Shown one piece after another: positions 10,785-22,971 of a stretch of 64,000 bases of DNA. Under the pieces are notes generated by a model. The model was not told where the DNA came from. It saw nothing but the letters and a program-made list of their open reading frames with translations, and did not search any database. The stretch covers positions 293,155-357,154 of the forward strand of contig JAKUCV010006140.1 in NCBI GenBank assembly GCA_028386065.3, written 5' to 3'. Origin of the DNA: Turnera subulata. Taxonomy: Eukaryota; Streptophyta; Magnoliopsida; Malpighiales; Passifloraceae. The position numbers and the translations under genes were made by a program. Position 1 is the first letter of the stretch; every line of letters begins with the position of its first letter.

Positions 10785-13700
10785 TTGATATCAGGCAGGG
10801 GGGATGATGAGTCAGTCACTGCATTTCGGATTCGGTACAACACTCTTCTCTCCTATGCCAGGGAGCTTGTGCCAAATGAGGAGACCAAGTACAGACGGCT
10901 TGTGAATGCCCTACGCCGCACAGTGGGGGATGTAGTTTGTGAGGCTGTAGTGGACACGGAGAGGATCCTTTTGGAAGCACAGCAGGCTCGAGCAGCTGGA
11001 CAGAAGAAGCGGAATTCATCTTTTCCAGACAGTGGTAGTCAGCCGAAGAGGCAGTATACAGCTTCTAGTGGTGGTTATTTGGGTGGTTCTTCTTTTCGTG
11101 GGTCTAAGAAGAACTGGGGAGGTGGCTACCGAGGCGGATCAGGTAGATTGTCGGGTGGCCAGTTGCATCAGGATGTGTCCCGTGGACAGGATGTTTCAGA
11201 GCGCCCTCCACTCAAGTGCTGGGGTTGTGGGAAGTTCGGGCACATCAAGCCCAATTGTCCCGAGAAGTCTGGTAGTGGATCTCAGTACACGGTTCAGAGT
11301 TCTGTAGCTTCGGGCTCAGGCAGGGGGAATGGTTACAGAGGTCGTGGTCGTGGTAATAGATCTGGGGGTAGAGGTGAAGCGACGCAGGCGGCTACACCTC
11401 AAGTCTATGCCATCGCCAGAGAGGAGGCTACAGATGCTCTAGAGGTCATTGTAGGTATATTTATGATTTTTGGTCATCGTGCACATGCTTTGGTTGATCC
11501 AGGCTCTACACATTCCTTTATTTCATGTACATACATGACAAGACATGATTGCTGATGATGATGACCTAGGTAGACCCTTGAGAGTTCGGTTACCTACGGA
11601 TAGTATAGTTAGTGTGGATCGGGTATGTAGGAATGTATCCGTTGAGTATGATGGTGAGTATTTTCCCACTGATCTTAGTTTTATGAATTTGAGTGAGTTT
11701 GATGTGATTCTTGGCATGGATTGGTTGTCTAGACACCAAACAGTGGTAGATTGCCGAGCCACGGAAGTGGCTTTGTGTTCTCTTTTAGTGGACTCTACGG
11801 TACCAGTGCCCGGGTTGGAGGATATTCCGATAGTGAGGGAGTTTCCAGATGTTTTCCCTAACGAGTTACTAGGTTTACCTCCGGAGAGTGAGGTTGAGTA
11901 TACAATGGACATGGTATCAGGAGTTGCTCCTATCTCCATTCCACCTTACAGGATGGCTCCGACTGAACTTCAGGAGTTGAAGAAGCAGTTGGAGGAGTTG
12001 CTAGAAAAAGGTTTCATCAGACCGAGCACTTCAGCTTGGGGTGCCCCGGTCTTGTTTGTTAAGAAGAAAGATGGTAGTATGCGGATGTCTGTGGACTACA
12101 GGCAGTTGAACAAGGTGACTGTTAAGAACAAGTATCCGTTGCCTAGGATTGATGACTTGTTTGATCAGTTGCAGGGAGCATCTATGTTCTCATAGATCGA
12201 CTTACGATCCGAAAACCATCAGGTCAGGATTGCAGAACAGGACATACCAAAGACTGCTTTTCGCACTCGGTATGGTCACTATGAATTTGTTGTGGTTCCT
12301 TTCGGGTTGACAAATGCTCCTACAATGTTCATGTGTGTGATGCATGGGGTGTTCTATGAGTTCCTAGGTCGGTTTGTGGTTGTTTTCATTAATGATATTC
12401 TGGTCTACTCGAGAAGTAAGGTCGAGCATGAGGAGCATTTGAGACTGGTGTTGCAGAGGCTGCAGAAGAAGCAACTTCATGCCAAACTCAGCAAGTGCGA
12501 GTTTTGGTTGGATGAAGTTGCCTTTCTTGGGCATATAGTGTCGGGAGAAGGTATCAAGGTGGACCCGGCCAAGGTTAAGACGGTTATGGAGTGGGAACCA
12601 CCGAAGAATGCATCTAAGGTATGGAGTTTCCTTAGACTTACTGGTTACTATCGCAGGTTCGTTGAGGGGTTTTCCTTAATAGCGGGTCCCATGACCAAGT
12701 TGTTGAGGAAAGATTGCTCTTATGTGTGGGATGATCGTTGCCAAAAGAGTTTTGAGGAACTGAAGAGTCATTTGACTTTTGCACTAGTGTTGATAGTTTC
12801 TAGACCCGGTGTGGAGTACACGGTGTTTAGTAATGCTTCTGGTTTGGGTTTGGGTTGTGTGTTGATGCAGGAGGGTCGGGTGATTGCCTATGCTTCTAGG
12901 TAGTTAAGGACTCATGAGAAGAATTATCCGACCCATGATTTGGAGTTAGCTGCTGTGGTTTTTGTTTTGAAGATCTGGAGACATCATCTTTTTGGGGAGA
13001 AGTGTCGAATTTTCACGGATTACAAGAGCTTGAAGTACATCATGACCCAGAAGGAGCTCAACGTGAGGCAGAGGCATTGGATCGAGCTCCTGAAGGATTA
13101 TGATTGTACTATTGAGTACCATCTGGGAAAGGCAGAGGCGTTGCAGATGCTTTGAGCCAGAAGAGAGTTTCATCTGCAGATAAGGAGCCGGTTTCCTTCG
13201 AATTGCCATCTTTGTTGGAGTTGAGGTCTTTAGATGCCCAGTTGGAGGTTGATGATACCAGGGCCTTGTTGGCCAGTTTGAGCATCCGAACGACCTTGCA
13301 GGATAAGATTATGGAGTTGCAGTTCGATGACCCTCATCTAGCAGAGTTGCGAGATAAGGCTCTCGGTGGAGAGAGTTCTAGTTTTTGTATCCGGGAGAAT
13401 GGAGCTTTGATGACGGGTGACCGTTTTTGTGTTTCAGACGTGGATGACCTGAGGAAGTTGATTATGGATGAAGCGCACAACGCGCCTTACGCCATGCATC
13501 CGGGTTGCACAAAGATGTACCTGAACCTGAAGAGTCACTATTGGTGGCCTGGGATGAAGAAGGATGTTGCAGAGTTTGTGGCTTGTTGCATGACTTGTCA
13601 GCAGGTGAAAGCTGAGCATCAGGCTCCTACCTGCAAGATGAGATCTTTGTCTATTCCGCAGTGGAAGTGAGAGCACATCACTATGGATTTTGTGATTAGG

Positions 13701-14720
13701 TTACCGAGGACCCGGGGTCGGCATGACGCCATCTGGGTTATTGTCGACAGGTTGACCATGTCAGCTCATTTCCTTCCTATCCAGCAGACGGATACGATGG
13801 ATAAGCTGGTAAGATTGTATGTCTCAGGTGTTGTCAGATTACATGGTGTTCCTCTATCCATTATTTCAGATAGGGATCCGAGGTTCACATCTCACTTCTG
13901 GAAGAGTTTGCAGTTAGCTTTAGGTACTAAGCTGAATTTCAGTATAACTTTTCATCTGCAGACAGATGGACAGTCAGAGAGGACTATTCAGACTTTGGAG
14001 GATATGGTTAGAGCATGTGTGCTCAACTTAAGTGGTTCTTGGGAGGAGACGTTACCATTGGTTGAGTTTGCTTACAACAACGGGTATCACTCCAGTATTG
14101 GTATGGCGCCTTATTAGGCTTTGTGTGGGCGAAAGTGCCATAGTCCGATCTGTTAGGATGAGGAGGGTCTGAGACAGGTGATTGGTCCAGATCTTGTCCA
14201 AGAGACTGTGGATCAGATTGAGGTTGTCAAGTAGTGCATGAGAGCTGCTCAGGACCGACAGAGGAGTTATGCTGATAAGCATCGTCGGGAGAGAGAGTAC
14301 AGTGTAGGAGACAGGGTATTCCTCCGTGTTGCTCCCTGGAGAGGTGTTATCCGGTTTGGGAGGAAGGGCAAGTTGAGCCCTCGTTATATCTGTCCTTATG
14401 AGATCGTGGAGCGGATTGGTCCGCTGGCTTACAGATTGGCATTACCGGGGGAGCTGTCTCGCATACACAATGTATTCCATGTCTCGATGTTGAGGAGTTA
14501 TCGGTCTGATCCGAGTCATATGGTATCACCTATGGAGTTGGAGCTTGCTGATGATTTGACTTATGTCGAGGAGCCAGTTGAGATCTTAGCTCTGGAAGTA
14601 CGATAGTTGAGGAGTCGTACTATTCCCATGGTTCGAGTTAGATAGAGCCGTCATTCTCCGAATAAGGCTACTTGGGAGGATGAGTCCCATATGAGAGAGC
14701 AGTATCCATATTTGTTCTAA
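10785..14720 (+). pseudogene. Broken gag-pol of the gypsy chromovirus
   Basis: Domains in order are: C-terminal gag with a CCHC knuckle (CWGCGKFGHIKPNC, near 11217); protease with a D-P-G where D-S/T-G is expected (near 11497); RT (11900-12430); RNase H (12810-13150); integrase with its HHCC region (about 13470-13600) and DDE core (13680-14000); and a C-terminal chromodomain-like tail ending at 14720. Frameshifts occur near 11550 and 13150. In-frame stops lie at about 12193, 12901, 13668, 14115 and 14232. Several fit C-to-T or G-to-A change (CAG to TAG, TGG to TGA). The RT catalytic pair reads N-D instead of D-D (near 12391). The element is dead. Confidence 0.9.
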
Positions 14721-14756
14721 CCATATCTTGTAATTTCGAGGACGAAATTTTCATAA

Positions 14757-16308
14757 GTTAATTTATGGAGTTTTTGAAAATTTTCTTTCCAACTTTACCC
14801 TCAAGTTAATTTATTTATTGTTGAATATCTTTGTGAGACATGGTGTCTATGTGTATAGGCACGAGACATAGTTCAGAAGCGGCTGGTACTAGTGGTGGAC
14901 AGACAAAGCGCCATCGTAATCGAGGTGACTCTATAAGACTTATATGCTTGTATGCGAGTACTTGTTGGTATGGTTAGTCAATACTACTTGCGAAGTGTAT
15001 TGCATGCTGATGACTGTGTTATGCCTGTGTTATGTGCTATGATCACTAGATGATATCTTATCAGCTGATATGTCATGTTTATGATATGTGTGCTTTCTTG
15101 CCAATATCATGTATTTATGTGAGCCTTAAGCTCGGTTAAAGACTATCTTTGGTGGCACACCACCTGTATACGCATAATGAGTAACACCTCTTACTTAAGG
15201 CATAACTGATAATATATGATTCAGAATAATATAAGTTCTACTGTGGGGCTGTTTACCGGTAGCACCGAGAGGGAGAGAGGGTACCCCTCAGGTCCTGTTA
15301 TTATAATGAATTGTATTCACAGAGAAGACGACGAGGGAATTGATGGGTACGCCATCGGTTAGTATATTAGTGAGAGTACCCCTCACAGAGCTGGCGCCTT
15401 GGGGATTTGTCGGGTGTACCCCTTGGTTATTTGTTCTTAATCATTTCCTTTGGTGAGAGCACCCCTCACAGAGTTGGCGACTTGGGGACTAACGGGTGTG
15501 CCCCAAGATTTTGTATTATAATTTCTTTGAGGAGAGCACCCCACCTAGAGCTGTCGGCCACTTGTTTGTTAGTGATTTGTTTTTGCCGGAACTTACCCAT
15601 TCCGGTGTTGATATATATATATGATTATATTTGGGCATACACCCTGGGGAGCTGGCCAATCGCTACCCCGCCCGACGCACACAGTAGAGGGCCCTTAATA
15701 ACAATAAGAATGTAATAACCAGATAATTCACATAACACTTGTATGTGTGGTATTTGACACATGTTGAACGTGTGTGTATACTTGGGCTCGTGGACTTACT
15801 CACCCTACGAGCTTGTCTTTGTATGCCTGTATATTTGTCTTATATTGTACATTGAGTAGGCGACTCATATAAATCGCCACCGTGGTTTTACAGATCATTA
15901 GTAGCTTGTTGACGGTCGCACTTACCTCGGGTATCAGACTCTTTCATTTCAGCAGGTAGCCGTGTTTCCTTCCTGGTGGCTCCATAGAGTTGATGTTTCA
16001 TATGTTCTACACTTGTCATTGACTTTATTGTTGTTATTTTTCCGCTGCGTATTTTGTCGGAATATTGTTTTGTTTTCTTAGATTTTGATCAGTTGTTATT
16101 CCGGTTGGTTTAACCGATGTTACTTTGGTTGGTTAAGCTTGATTTATATTTGACTCTTTGTATTCCGATGTTTATTTTTTTTGGTTACTTTAAGATATTG
16201 AGTTGATGTTTTTACACAGTGTTTGGCATCTATGGACTTAGGGGCATGTTGGTCATTTTATAACTGTTTAAGATTTTGTATTATCGTTTTTGGGATGCGG
16301 TCGTTTCA
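14757..16308 (+). repeat. 3' LTR of the gypsy chromovirus
   Basis: The right end is gcggtcgtttca at 16308. The left edge is blurred and is placed by similarity to the start of the minus-strand LTR at 26426, which shares the phrase around gtttttgaaaa and tttaccctcaa. Shared blocks such as cgacgcacacagtagagggc (near 15673) and ctactgtggggctgtt (near 15239) occur in reverse orientation in 23730-24010. No gene is present in this stretch. Confidence 0.7.
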
Positions 16309-16683
16309 ATAAGTCTCATGTAGACCTCACTAGAAATGAACCTCTATAATGAGAACCTTGCTTGAGAACTCCAAAATAAGGGATCCCTCATCTCGAATGA
16401 AAGTTCCTTAGGACCTTCCCAAATAACAGGCCTCAGAAGCAATGCTTTCATAATGAGTATATGAAGACCTCTCTAAAAATGGGACCTCTATAATGAAGAC
16501 CTTCCTTGAGAATTCCCAAGTAAGGAATCCTAAGACCACTATTTCATAATGAGTCTGTGAAGACCACTCAAAAGAAGAACCTCTACGACGAGGGCATATA
16601 ATGACAATGCATGCAAAGCAATGGGAGAGAAAGTCTACGTGGTGTTTTTCACAAGAAGAAAATGCATTCTCGCAAGCAAGTGG

Positions 16684-16841
16684 TGTGAAGGCCCTCTCCC
16701 CGAGGGACCCACCAAATCCAGGTATTGTTACATCACTCCCTCTGCCCGATTAAATCCTTTACCATGCTGTAGCACTAGGGATTCGAACTCGGGACGTGAT
16801 GCTCTTTATCCCCCTCAAGGAGAGCACCTTCACCAATTCAG
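16684..16841 (-). mobile_element. SINE-like unit, copy 1
   Basis: Read on the minus strand it begins with an A-box-like phrase (aattggtgaaggtgctc) and has a perfect B-box (gttcgaatccc) about 50 bases later. This is the internal pol III promoter layout of tRNA-derived SINEs. It is inverted relative to copy 2 and joined to it through a ctgcag palindrome. Confidence 0.6.
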
Positions 16842-17013
16842 CTGCAGATGAGTTGGTGAAGGTGCTCTCCTTGAGGGGGATAAAGAACATCACGTCCCGA
16901 GTTCGAATCCCTAGTGCTGCAGCATGGTAAAGGATTTAATCGGGCGGAGGGAGTGATGTAACAATACCTGGATTTGGTGGGTCCCTCGGGGAGAGGGCCT
17001 TCACAGAAAAGGC
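16842..17013 (+). mobile_element. SINE-like unit, copy 2
   Basis: It contains agttggtgaaggtgctc (A-box-like) at about 16851 and gttcgaatcc (B-box) at 16901. It ends in a perfect palindrome, gaaaaggcgccttttc, centred at 17013/17014, where copy 3 begins in the opposite direction. There is no cloverleaf-competent tRNA and no anticodon stem that I can fold, so this is not a tRNA gene. Confidence 0.6.
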
Positions 17014-17184
17014 GCCTTTTCTGTGAAGGCCCTCTCCCCGAGGGACCACCAAACCCAGGTATTGTTACATCACTCCCTCTGCCCGATTAAATCCTTTACC
17101 ATGCTGCAGCACTAGGGATTTGAACTCGGGACGTGATGTTCTTTATCCCCCTCAAGGAGAGCACCTTCACCAACTCATCTGCAG
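17014..17184 (-). mobile_element. SINE-like unit, copy 3
   Basis: A near-perfect reverse complement of copy 2, missing one base in the accacc/acccacc phrase. Together copies 2 and 3 form a ~343-bp fold-back with arms of about 171 bases. Confidence 0.65.
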
Positions 17185-19569
17185 ATGGATTGTATTCCAT
17201 CAAATGATTCTTGCTATTTCTTCCTGCAAATAAAGACTTTCCAAAACTTTGTTGTTGCTATTGACTAAAGGAGTTCTATAGCGCTGTTTTCAAACTTTTA
17301 TCAAAGCCTTCTCTCTAAGGAACCTAATGATAAAAGGCTCAGAAGGTTGAGGTCCTCCAAACTAAGTGCTTCTAAGAGAGGACCTACAAAGGAAAGACCT
17401 CAGTGGAAGGTCAAAAGCTCTCCTTGCAAGGTATAAGAGCTGGCAATAGTAACCTACTAAAGAATGCCAGTCAGACATCCAAAGTCGGGGCTTAAACCAC
17501 ACACTCATAAATTGGAGTCTCACATATACTCCCTAAAGCCGCAGCCTAACCGCTCACTCTCGCATGAGCAATACAAAGACACGACCTAACACGTGAACTA
17601 CAAAGTTACAGGCTTGCCTATGCAATGCATAACAGCAAACACAACTATTCTCTAGCTTATAATCTCCATCAACAGCCCTGAAGAAGGAGACCCTCTCAAG
17701 AAAAGGTCCCTAAAGGAGACCCCTAAAGACCTTGAGAGTCAGGGGTTCTAAAATCCGCAAAGACCTCAACTCAGCACAGGCACCAAAAGGGCCCCAAGCT
17801 ACGCTTTTTAAAGACCTCTAAAAAGAAGGTCCATGATCTAAATGAGGCTCCTTTGAAAATATGTACCCAAGAAACGGTTCCTAGAGACCTCTAAAATAAG
17901 GATTCTTGACCTTGAAAATCAAAGGTCCTGAAACTCTGAAGAAGAGAGATCCTAAAAATCACTGAAGACTTTGAAAATCAAAGGTTCTAAAATTGAGATC
18001 CAGGAGACCTTGAAAATCAAAGGTCCCGAGATCCCCAAAGACCTTGAAAATCAAGGATCTTGAAATCTGTGAAGACCTTAAAAATAAAAGGTCTCAAAGC
18101 CCAAAGGCCACAGTCCTCAAGGGCCTCAAAATTTAAGATCCCGGACCTTAGAAATCAGAGGTCTCGAGATCCACAAAGACCTCAGGTCCCAAAAAAAAAA
18201 AGCTCCAATGCCACAGTCCTCAGCGACCTCTAAAATTAAGATCCTTGACCTTAAGAATCAGAGGTCTCGAGGTCCACAAAGACCTTGAATCAAGTCTCGA
18301 AAAAAATCTAAAAGCCTTGAAAGTCAAAGGTCTCGAAAGGTGGTGTTCAAACAAACCCTAAAAAGCGGAGATCTCTAAGGTCTTTAAAGACCCCCAAAGC
18401 GAAGATCCCAGCTAAAAGGGGCCACTCTAGACAAAGATCCTTAAAGACCTTGAGGATCAGAGGTCTCAAAAGTCTCATTCAAACCATCTTTGAAATTCAA
18501 AAGCCTCAAACGGTCTATGGAATAAGGTCCTTAAAGACCTAAAGGTCATTAGGATCTTGTAAATAGAAGTCCTTGAAGAAAACAGAGGCCCCAAGGTTCC
18601 AAACCATGTACCTTCACTTAATAGGAACATCCCACATTCAAAAAAAGACGACTACAGGCCATGCAACCTATAATGGTCGCAAAGTAAGACGATGAAAGGC
18701 CATATAGCTGGTCCTAGCCGCATAAGAAATAGGACGATCTAAGAGATCTCGTAGTAAAAGACGATCTAAGAGATCGCACAGTAAAAGATGATCTAAAGAA
18801 GAGATCGCATCTTGAAAGACGAATGAGGCATGATAGCCCAAGTAAGTCGCGCATTCAATAAAAAACGACTAAAGGCGATATATAGCCAAAAAGTCGCATG
18901 CTCAAAAAAGAGGAAAAAAGAGAGAGGGAGAAAGACGACCAAGGCTAACTAGTCCAAAAAAAATAAGGTCGCATATCAAGAAACATACAAAGAAGGTACC
19001 GCATTCTGAGGTCCTCTTTGCACCGTGAAGGAGGCACCCACTTTCAGAGGTCCTCTATATATCAGGTCCCCTCCATATGTCAAAGGTGCCTTCACTTAAA
19101 GGACCTCTTCATGTTTGAGGTACCAAAGGATACATATCTCAGGTCCAGAAAAGAAGAACTCCACGAGACAACAACAAAGCAAAAAGTCCCATTATAAGTA
19201 AATAATGGGAGCTTTATACAAATTTAAGAGAGGCATCTGAGGTCCAAAAGAAAAATGCAGAAGCTGAAAGCGCACCACTTGAGCTCTCAAAAAGTCCACC
19301 TCTATCTTACAAAAGGATCACTTATGCAAGGGGGCTTTATGAACTCTCAATTTTAGAAAATTAAAATTCGAGCCAACTCCACATTGGTCTTACAATGAGC
19401 TTATGACTGGAAATTCAATAAGCTCACAGCTCAAAATAAATACGTTGGAGCTCATGTTTGAATTAGCCAAATAAAGCGGTTTAGTACCTAATGGCGACAA
19501 AAACACACCTTGGAAGTAATAAACTCTAAAGAAAATTGCTACACAACATCCCTTAGAGTTGGGGGCTTG

Positions 19570-20151
19570 TGATGAGGAATGAAATAATCCAATCAAGACC
19601 TAAAAGCTCAATTGAGACAAAATTCAGGACCAGACCTAGGCCCAATGTAGGAGTTCAAGACCAGATCCAATACAAAGGCCCAGGACCAGGTCCAGATAGC
19701 TATTTTGCCATGTGGAAAATATGATAAGCGTTATAAGCGTTAGATGAAGTTGAAGGGACAACCAGAGTAAATGCCCACCACCACAAACCCCTATAAAAAG
19801 GGTGCAAGATTAGAGTTTCAACACACCATATCCTTCCAGGAGAAAACTCTACTCTCCAAAAAGAAATTCTCTCTGGAGAATACAATTCTCCACTCTCAAA
19901 ACTCTCTCTCTATACTCTCTCAAATTAATAGAGAAAAATCCCCTTTGATAACTTAGGCATCGGAGGTTCTCCCGGGGTCACAACCCTAGACTTTTCCGGG
20001 TCCTTCTTAATAGTCTTGCAGGTGCTCCAGGTATAAAGTTTAGGTCCTTATGGGCATCAGGAGCAAATCCTCCAGGCATGAAGATTAGGTCCTCCAAATA
20101 TCAAGATCAAGCCAAAGAGTCAGATAATCAAGGTCAAGGAATTTACATCCA
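19570..20151 (+). repeat. LTR of non-autonomous element A
   Basis: It begins TGATGAGGAATG right after a polypurine tract, so it is a 3' LTR in plus orientation. A TATA box (ctataaaaag, 19791-19800) is followed by a CT-rich leader with repeated ctctcc and actctc phrases, as in transcribed LTRs. The right edge is uncertain. I place it at a ttacatcca phrase because related LTRs here end in ACATCA. No primer-binding site follows. Confidence 0.5.
19791..19800 (+). promoter_or_regulatory. TATA box in LTR A
   Basis: ctataaaaag lies about 220 bases into the LTR, with pyrimidine-rich transcribed-type sequence following. It is the likely core promoter of the element. Confidence 0.5.
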
Positions 20152-22971
20152 TACCCCGGTAAAAGATCTGTCTTTTACATTACATCTTCATTTGTTTTCA
20201 AGTAGTCCTTGTAGGCGTTTTATGCTTTCGCCCTTGGTTACTGCCATTCTTGGACCTTCTTGGGTGTCTATAGTTTCCTTTGTTGTAAACTTCTGCGCTC
20301 AGCTTGAGCTCCCAATCTTATTTTGGTACCTTCGAGGATTTATGCTGAAAACTACCTCATGTTGTAGGATTCTGCTTGTCCATGGAGTTTTGGAGACATA
20401 TGTGCTCTTCATGGTTTCCTTAGAGAATCCTTGGGGAGTCTCTGTTTCTATAGGGACTGGAGCAGTTTTTGCTTTGAAGAAACTTTGAGTCGCTTCTCCT
20501 TGTAAGGGTTTCTTTTGGGACTTCAACCCTTAGATCCATTTCCGCGTGAGTTGTGCTATTGTGAGTCTGATGAGCTTCGCTCATCTTCTCTTTTGGCTAT
20601 TTAATGACATCCATGTGATCTCCATTATTGCTTCTTAGAGCTTCTGAACCTAGGCTTTGGCTTCTAGGTCCTGGGGTTTAAGTTGTTTCCAGAGCTCCTG
20701 AACCTTGGGTTCTAGGTCCTAAGGTTTGACTTTAGCTCCCAGCCTCCTTCTTTGGAGTTTCACTGGTTCTTACTTGGGTGACACATAGCATCTGCAGGTT
20801 CCAATGTTTGAGTTCTTGTCTCAGCTAATGCTTGCAGATCCTGCACTAAGCTTGCGCTTTCAGAGCTCCAAGTACTCTTTTCATCCTTATTGTGATTTTA
20901 TTAGCTTCTGCCATTAGCTCCTTTTTTGGCTCCAGGACCTTTGTTTGTGGGTCCTTCAAGAATTGCAGGGTGCATAGGCCCTTTACTGAGCGTGATTCCT
21001 TAAGTCCACTAAGTTTGGAACATTCACCTCTTACGGACACTAGATCCTTCCTTGGATGAGGGGGCTTTAACCCCTTAATTTTGAGGACCTTTTACAGGCA
21101 GTAGTTCTTTGTTGGATGCGGGTCTTAACCCCTTGATTTTGAGGACCTTTGCCTTTTACGGGCACTAGGTTCTTCGCTGGATGCGGGGCATTAACCCCTT
21201 GATTTTGAGGACCCTTTCCTTTTACCATTTGTCTAGGCCCTTTATTGAATGCAAGGCTTTGGACCTATTATCTAGGTCCTTTGTTGAAAGCGGGGCATCG
21301 GGCCCATTTTCCTTATACACACTAGGTCCTTCTTAATTTGCAGGACGTGTAGGTCCTTTAGTTTGTGGGACGCTTGGGTCCTTTACATCTGTGAAACTTG
21401 GGTCCTTTATTACTTGGGCATTTTCAGCACTTAGCTTTCTGGACTCTTCTTGAACGCTCTGGTTCCTTTAAGACAAGGTCCTTGGCCCTTTTTTGGATGC
21501 TTTTGTTCTTTATCCTCCTGGTTCGTTTGCATCTTATCATTTAGGCCTGGGGTTAGCACCTTATCATTTTGGCACTTAGGCCCGCAGATTGGCACGAAGG
21601 GCTTTGCTTTGGCACTTAGGCCTCAAATATTAGCACTGGGGGCCTTGTTGGCGTATGGGGCCTTGCTGGTGCGAGGGCCTTTGTTTCGGCTCTTGGGACT
21701 TAAGGTCTCATTATACTTGCCACACCTAGCTCGGGTTCTTAGGATTTATAAGTTGGGACCGTTTTGAATTTTAATGTCGAGACCACCTTTGGGACCTATA
21801 AGTCCTTGTCCCCTAGGGCCTAGGGCTTAAGGTCTTGATTGCGATCTTCTACCCTTCCTCCTAGGTCCTCCTCCCCGAGGCCTAGAGCGTAGGGTCTCTG
21901 GTTGCCAACCAAACCCTTGGTTTGAAATCCCTTATGTTTTGGGACTTGGCAATTTTATTCGTTTGCTCGTTTATGTGGTGTGTTCTTTTTTTTTTTTTTG
22001 GGAGGGGGGGGGGGGGGACATCTTTGGTCCTCTGGATGCGTGGGACTTAGCCCCTTCTTGTAGAGCAATTCTGCTTCCTTTTTTAAAAAAAACTTTTGGG
22101 ACTTAGCCCTTTTTATGTATGCCTTTTGACCTTTGGACGCATGGGCCTTTATTTTTAGGACAGTGCTTTTCGGGACACTCTTGTTGGTCCTTTGGGCGCG
22201 TGGGCCCTTTACTTTTGGGACTTTGTCCTTTTTCGGACACTCAGGGTCCATTGATTTGTATGGGACCAGGTCCGTAATTTGTGGGACTTTGTCCTTTTTT
22301 CAGACACTCTTATGGGTCCTATGGGCGCGTAGGCCCTTTACTTTTAGGACTTTGCCCTTTTTGGGACACTCTTATTGGTCCATTGGGCACGTGGGCCCTT
22401 TACTTTTGGGACTTAGCCCTTTTGGATGGGACCAGGCCCATAATTTGTGGGACTTTGCCCTTTTTCAGACACTCAAGGTCCTTTGATTTGTATGGGACCA
22501 GGCCTGTCATTTGTGGGACTTTGCCCTTTTTTCGGACACTCTTATGGGTCCTTTGGGCGCGTGGGCCCTTTACTTTTGGGACTTAGCCCTTTTTGCGACA
22601 CTCTTATGGGTCTATTGGGCGTGTGGGCCCTTTATTTTGGGACATAGCTCGTTTTGGACGCGTGGGTCCTTTACTTTGGGACATTGCCTCTTTTTTTTTG
22701 GCGCATCATGGGCCATGGGACCTTTTTTGGTCTCAAAGTTCTGGTTGGGACATGAAAGCTCATGTAGTGGCAATCTACTCTTTGTTGTTTGAACAAGTTT
22801 GTGACAGATCCTTCTTTCCTAGGTTAGCCTCGGATTTGCCTGAGTTTGAGCCTACCATGTTATGCTTTTGCTTACGCGTGGCCTGTTTTTTGGTATATGG
22901 CATTACTTGAGCCTACCGTCCTACGGCACTTGCGAAGTCATACGCATACATGGATACTCTTTCTCAAGTCC
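20152..22971 (-). repeat. CT-rich internal region of non-autonomous element B (left part)
   Basis: This has the composition of region A but on the opposite strand (CT-rich as given, AG-rich on minus), with countless copies of ggtcct, gggacttt and tagg-type phrases and no gene. It continues at 26427-28365 after the TRIM and gypsy LTR insertion. It reads as the interior of a minus-strand LARD whose 5' LTR is at 29661-30029. A run of about 15 T then 14 G occurs near 21990-22018. Confidence 0.5.
22120..22700 (-). repeat. Degenerate tandem repeats in element B
   Basis: Two alternating unit types recur. One contains gggcgcgtgggccctttact and the other gatttgtatgggaccagg, each joined by gggactttgccctttt and cagacactc. 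At least six copies of the first type are visible. The units keep several frames open by chance, which explains the overlapping short open frames here. Confidence 0.8.

Larger units (their letters stand above)
10785..16308 (+). mobile_element. 5'-truncated Ty3/gypsy chromovirus (Tekay/Del-like)
   Basis: Internal gag-pol in gypsy order (RT, RNase H, then integrase) is followed by a 3' LTR. The 5' LTR, primer-binding site and N-terminal half of gag are missing, so no target duplication can be checked. The C-terminal tail (TWEDESHMREQYPYLF) resembles the divergent chromodomain tail of plant Tekay/Del chromoviruses. The region after it reads gaggacgaaatttt, typical of the 3' end of such elements. 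The clade is assigned from remembered motifs, so it is moderate confidence; the superfamily is certain. Confidence 0.85.
16309..19569 (+). repeat. AG-rich internal region of a non-autonomous LTR element (A)
   Basis: About 3.2 kb of purine-rich sequence is built from degenerate short phrases such as aaagaccttgaaaatcaaag and aggtcc, with no open frame of note. It ends in a polypurine tract (gttgggggcttg, 19558-19569) directly before an LTR that begins TGATGAGG. This makes it the internal part of a large non-autonomous (LARD-like) element in plus orientation. Its 5' end is missing or replaced by the truncated chromovirus. The SINE-like fold-back at 16684-17184 lies inside it. Confidence 0.6.

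Noticed and set aside
16842..17013. tRNA gene
   Set aside because: A- and B-box-like motifs exist but no cloverleaf or anticodon stem could be folded; repeated and inverted copies fit a SINE better.
22133..22910. Overlapping open frames of 66-117 codons
   Set aside because: They come from tandem repeats whose unit length happens to avoid stops; all frames look alike and no motif is present.
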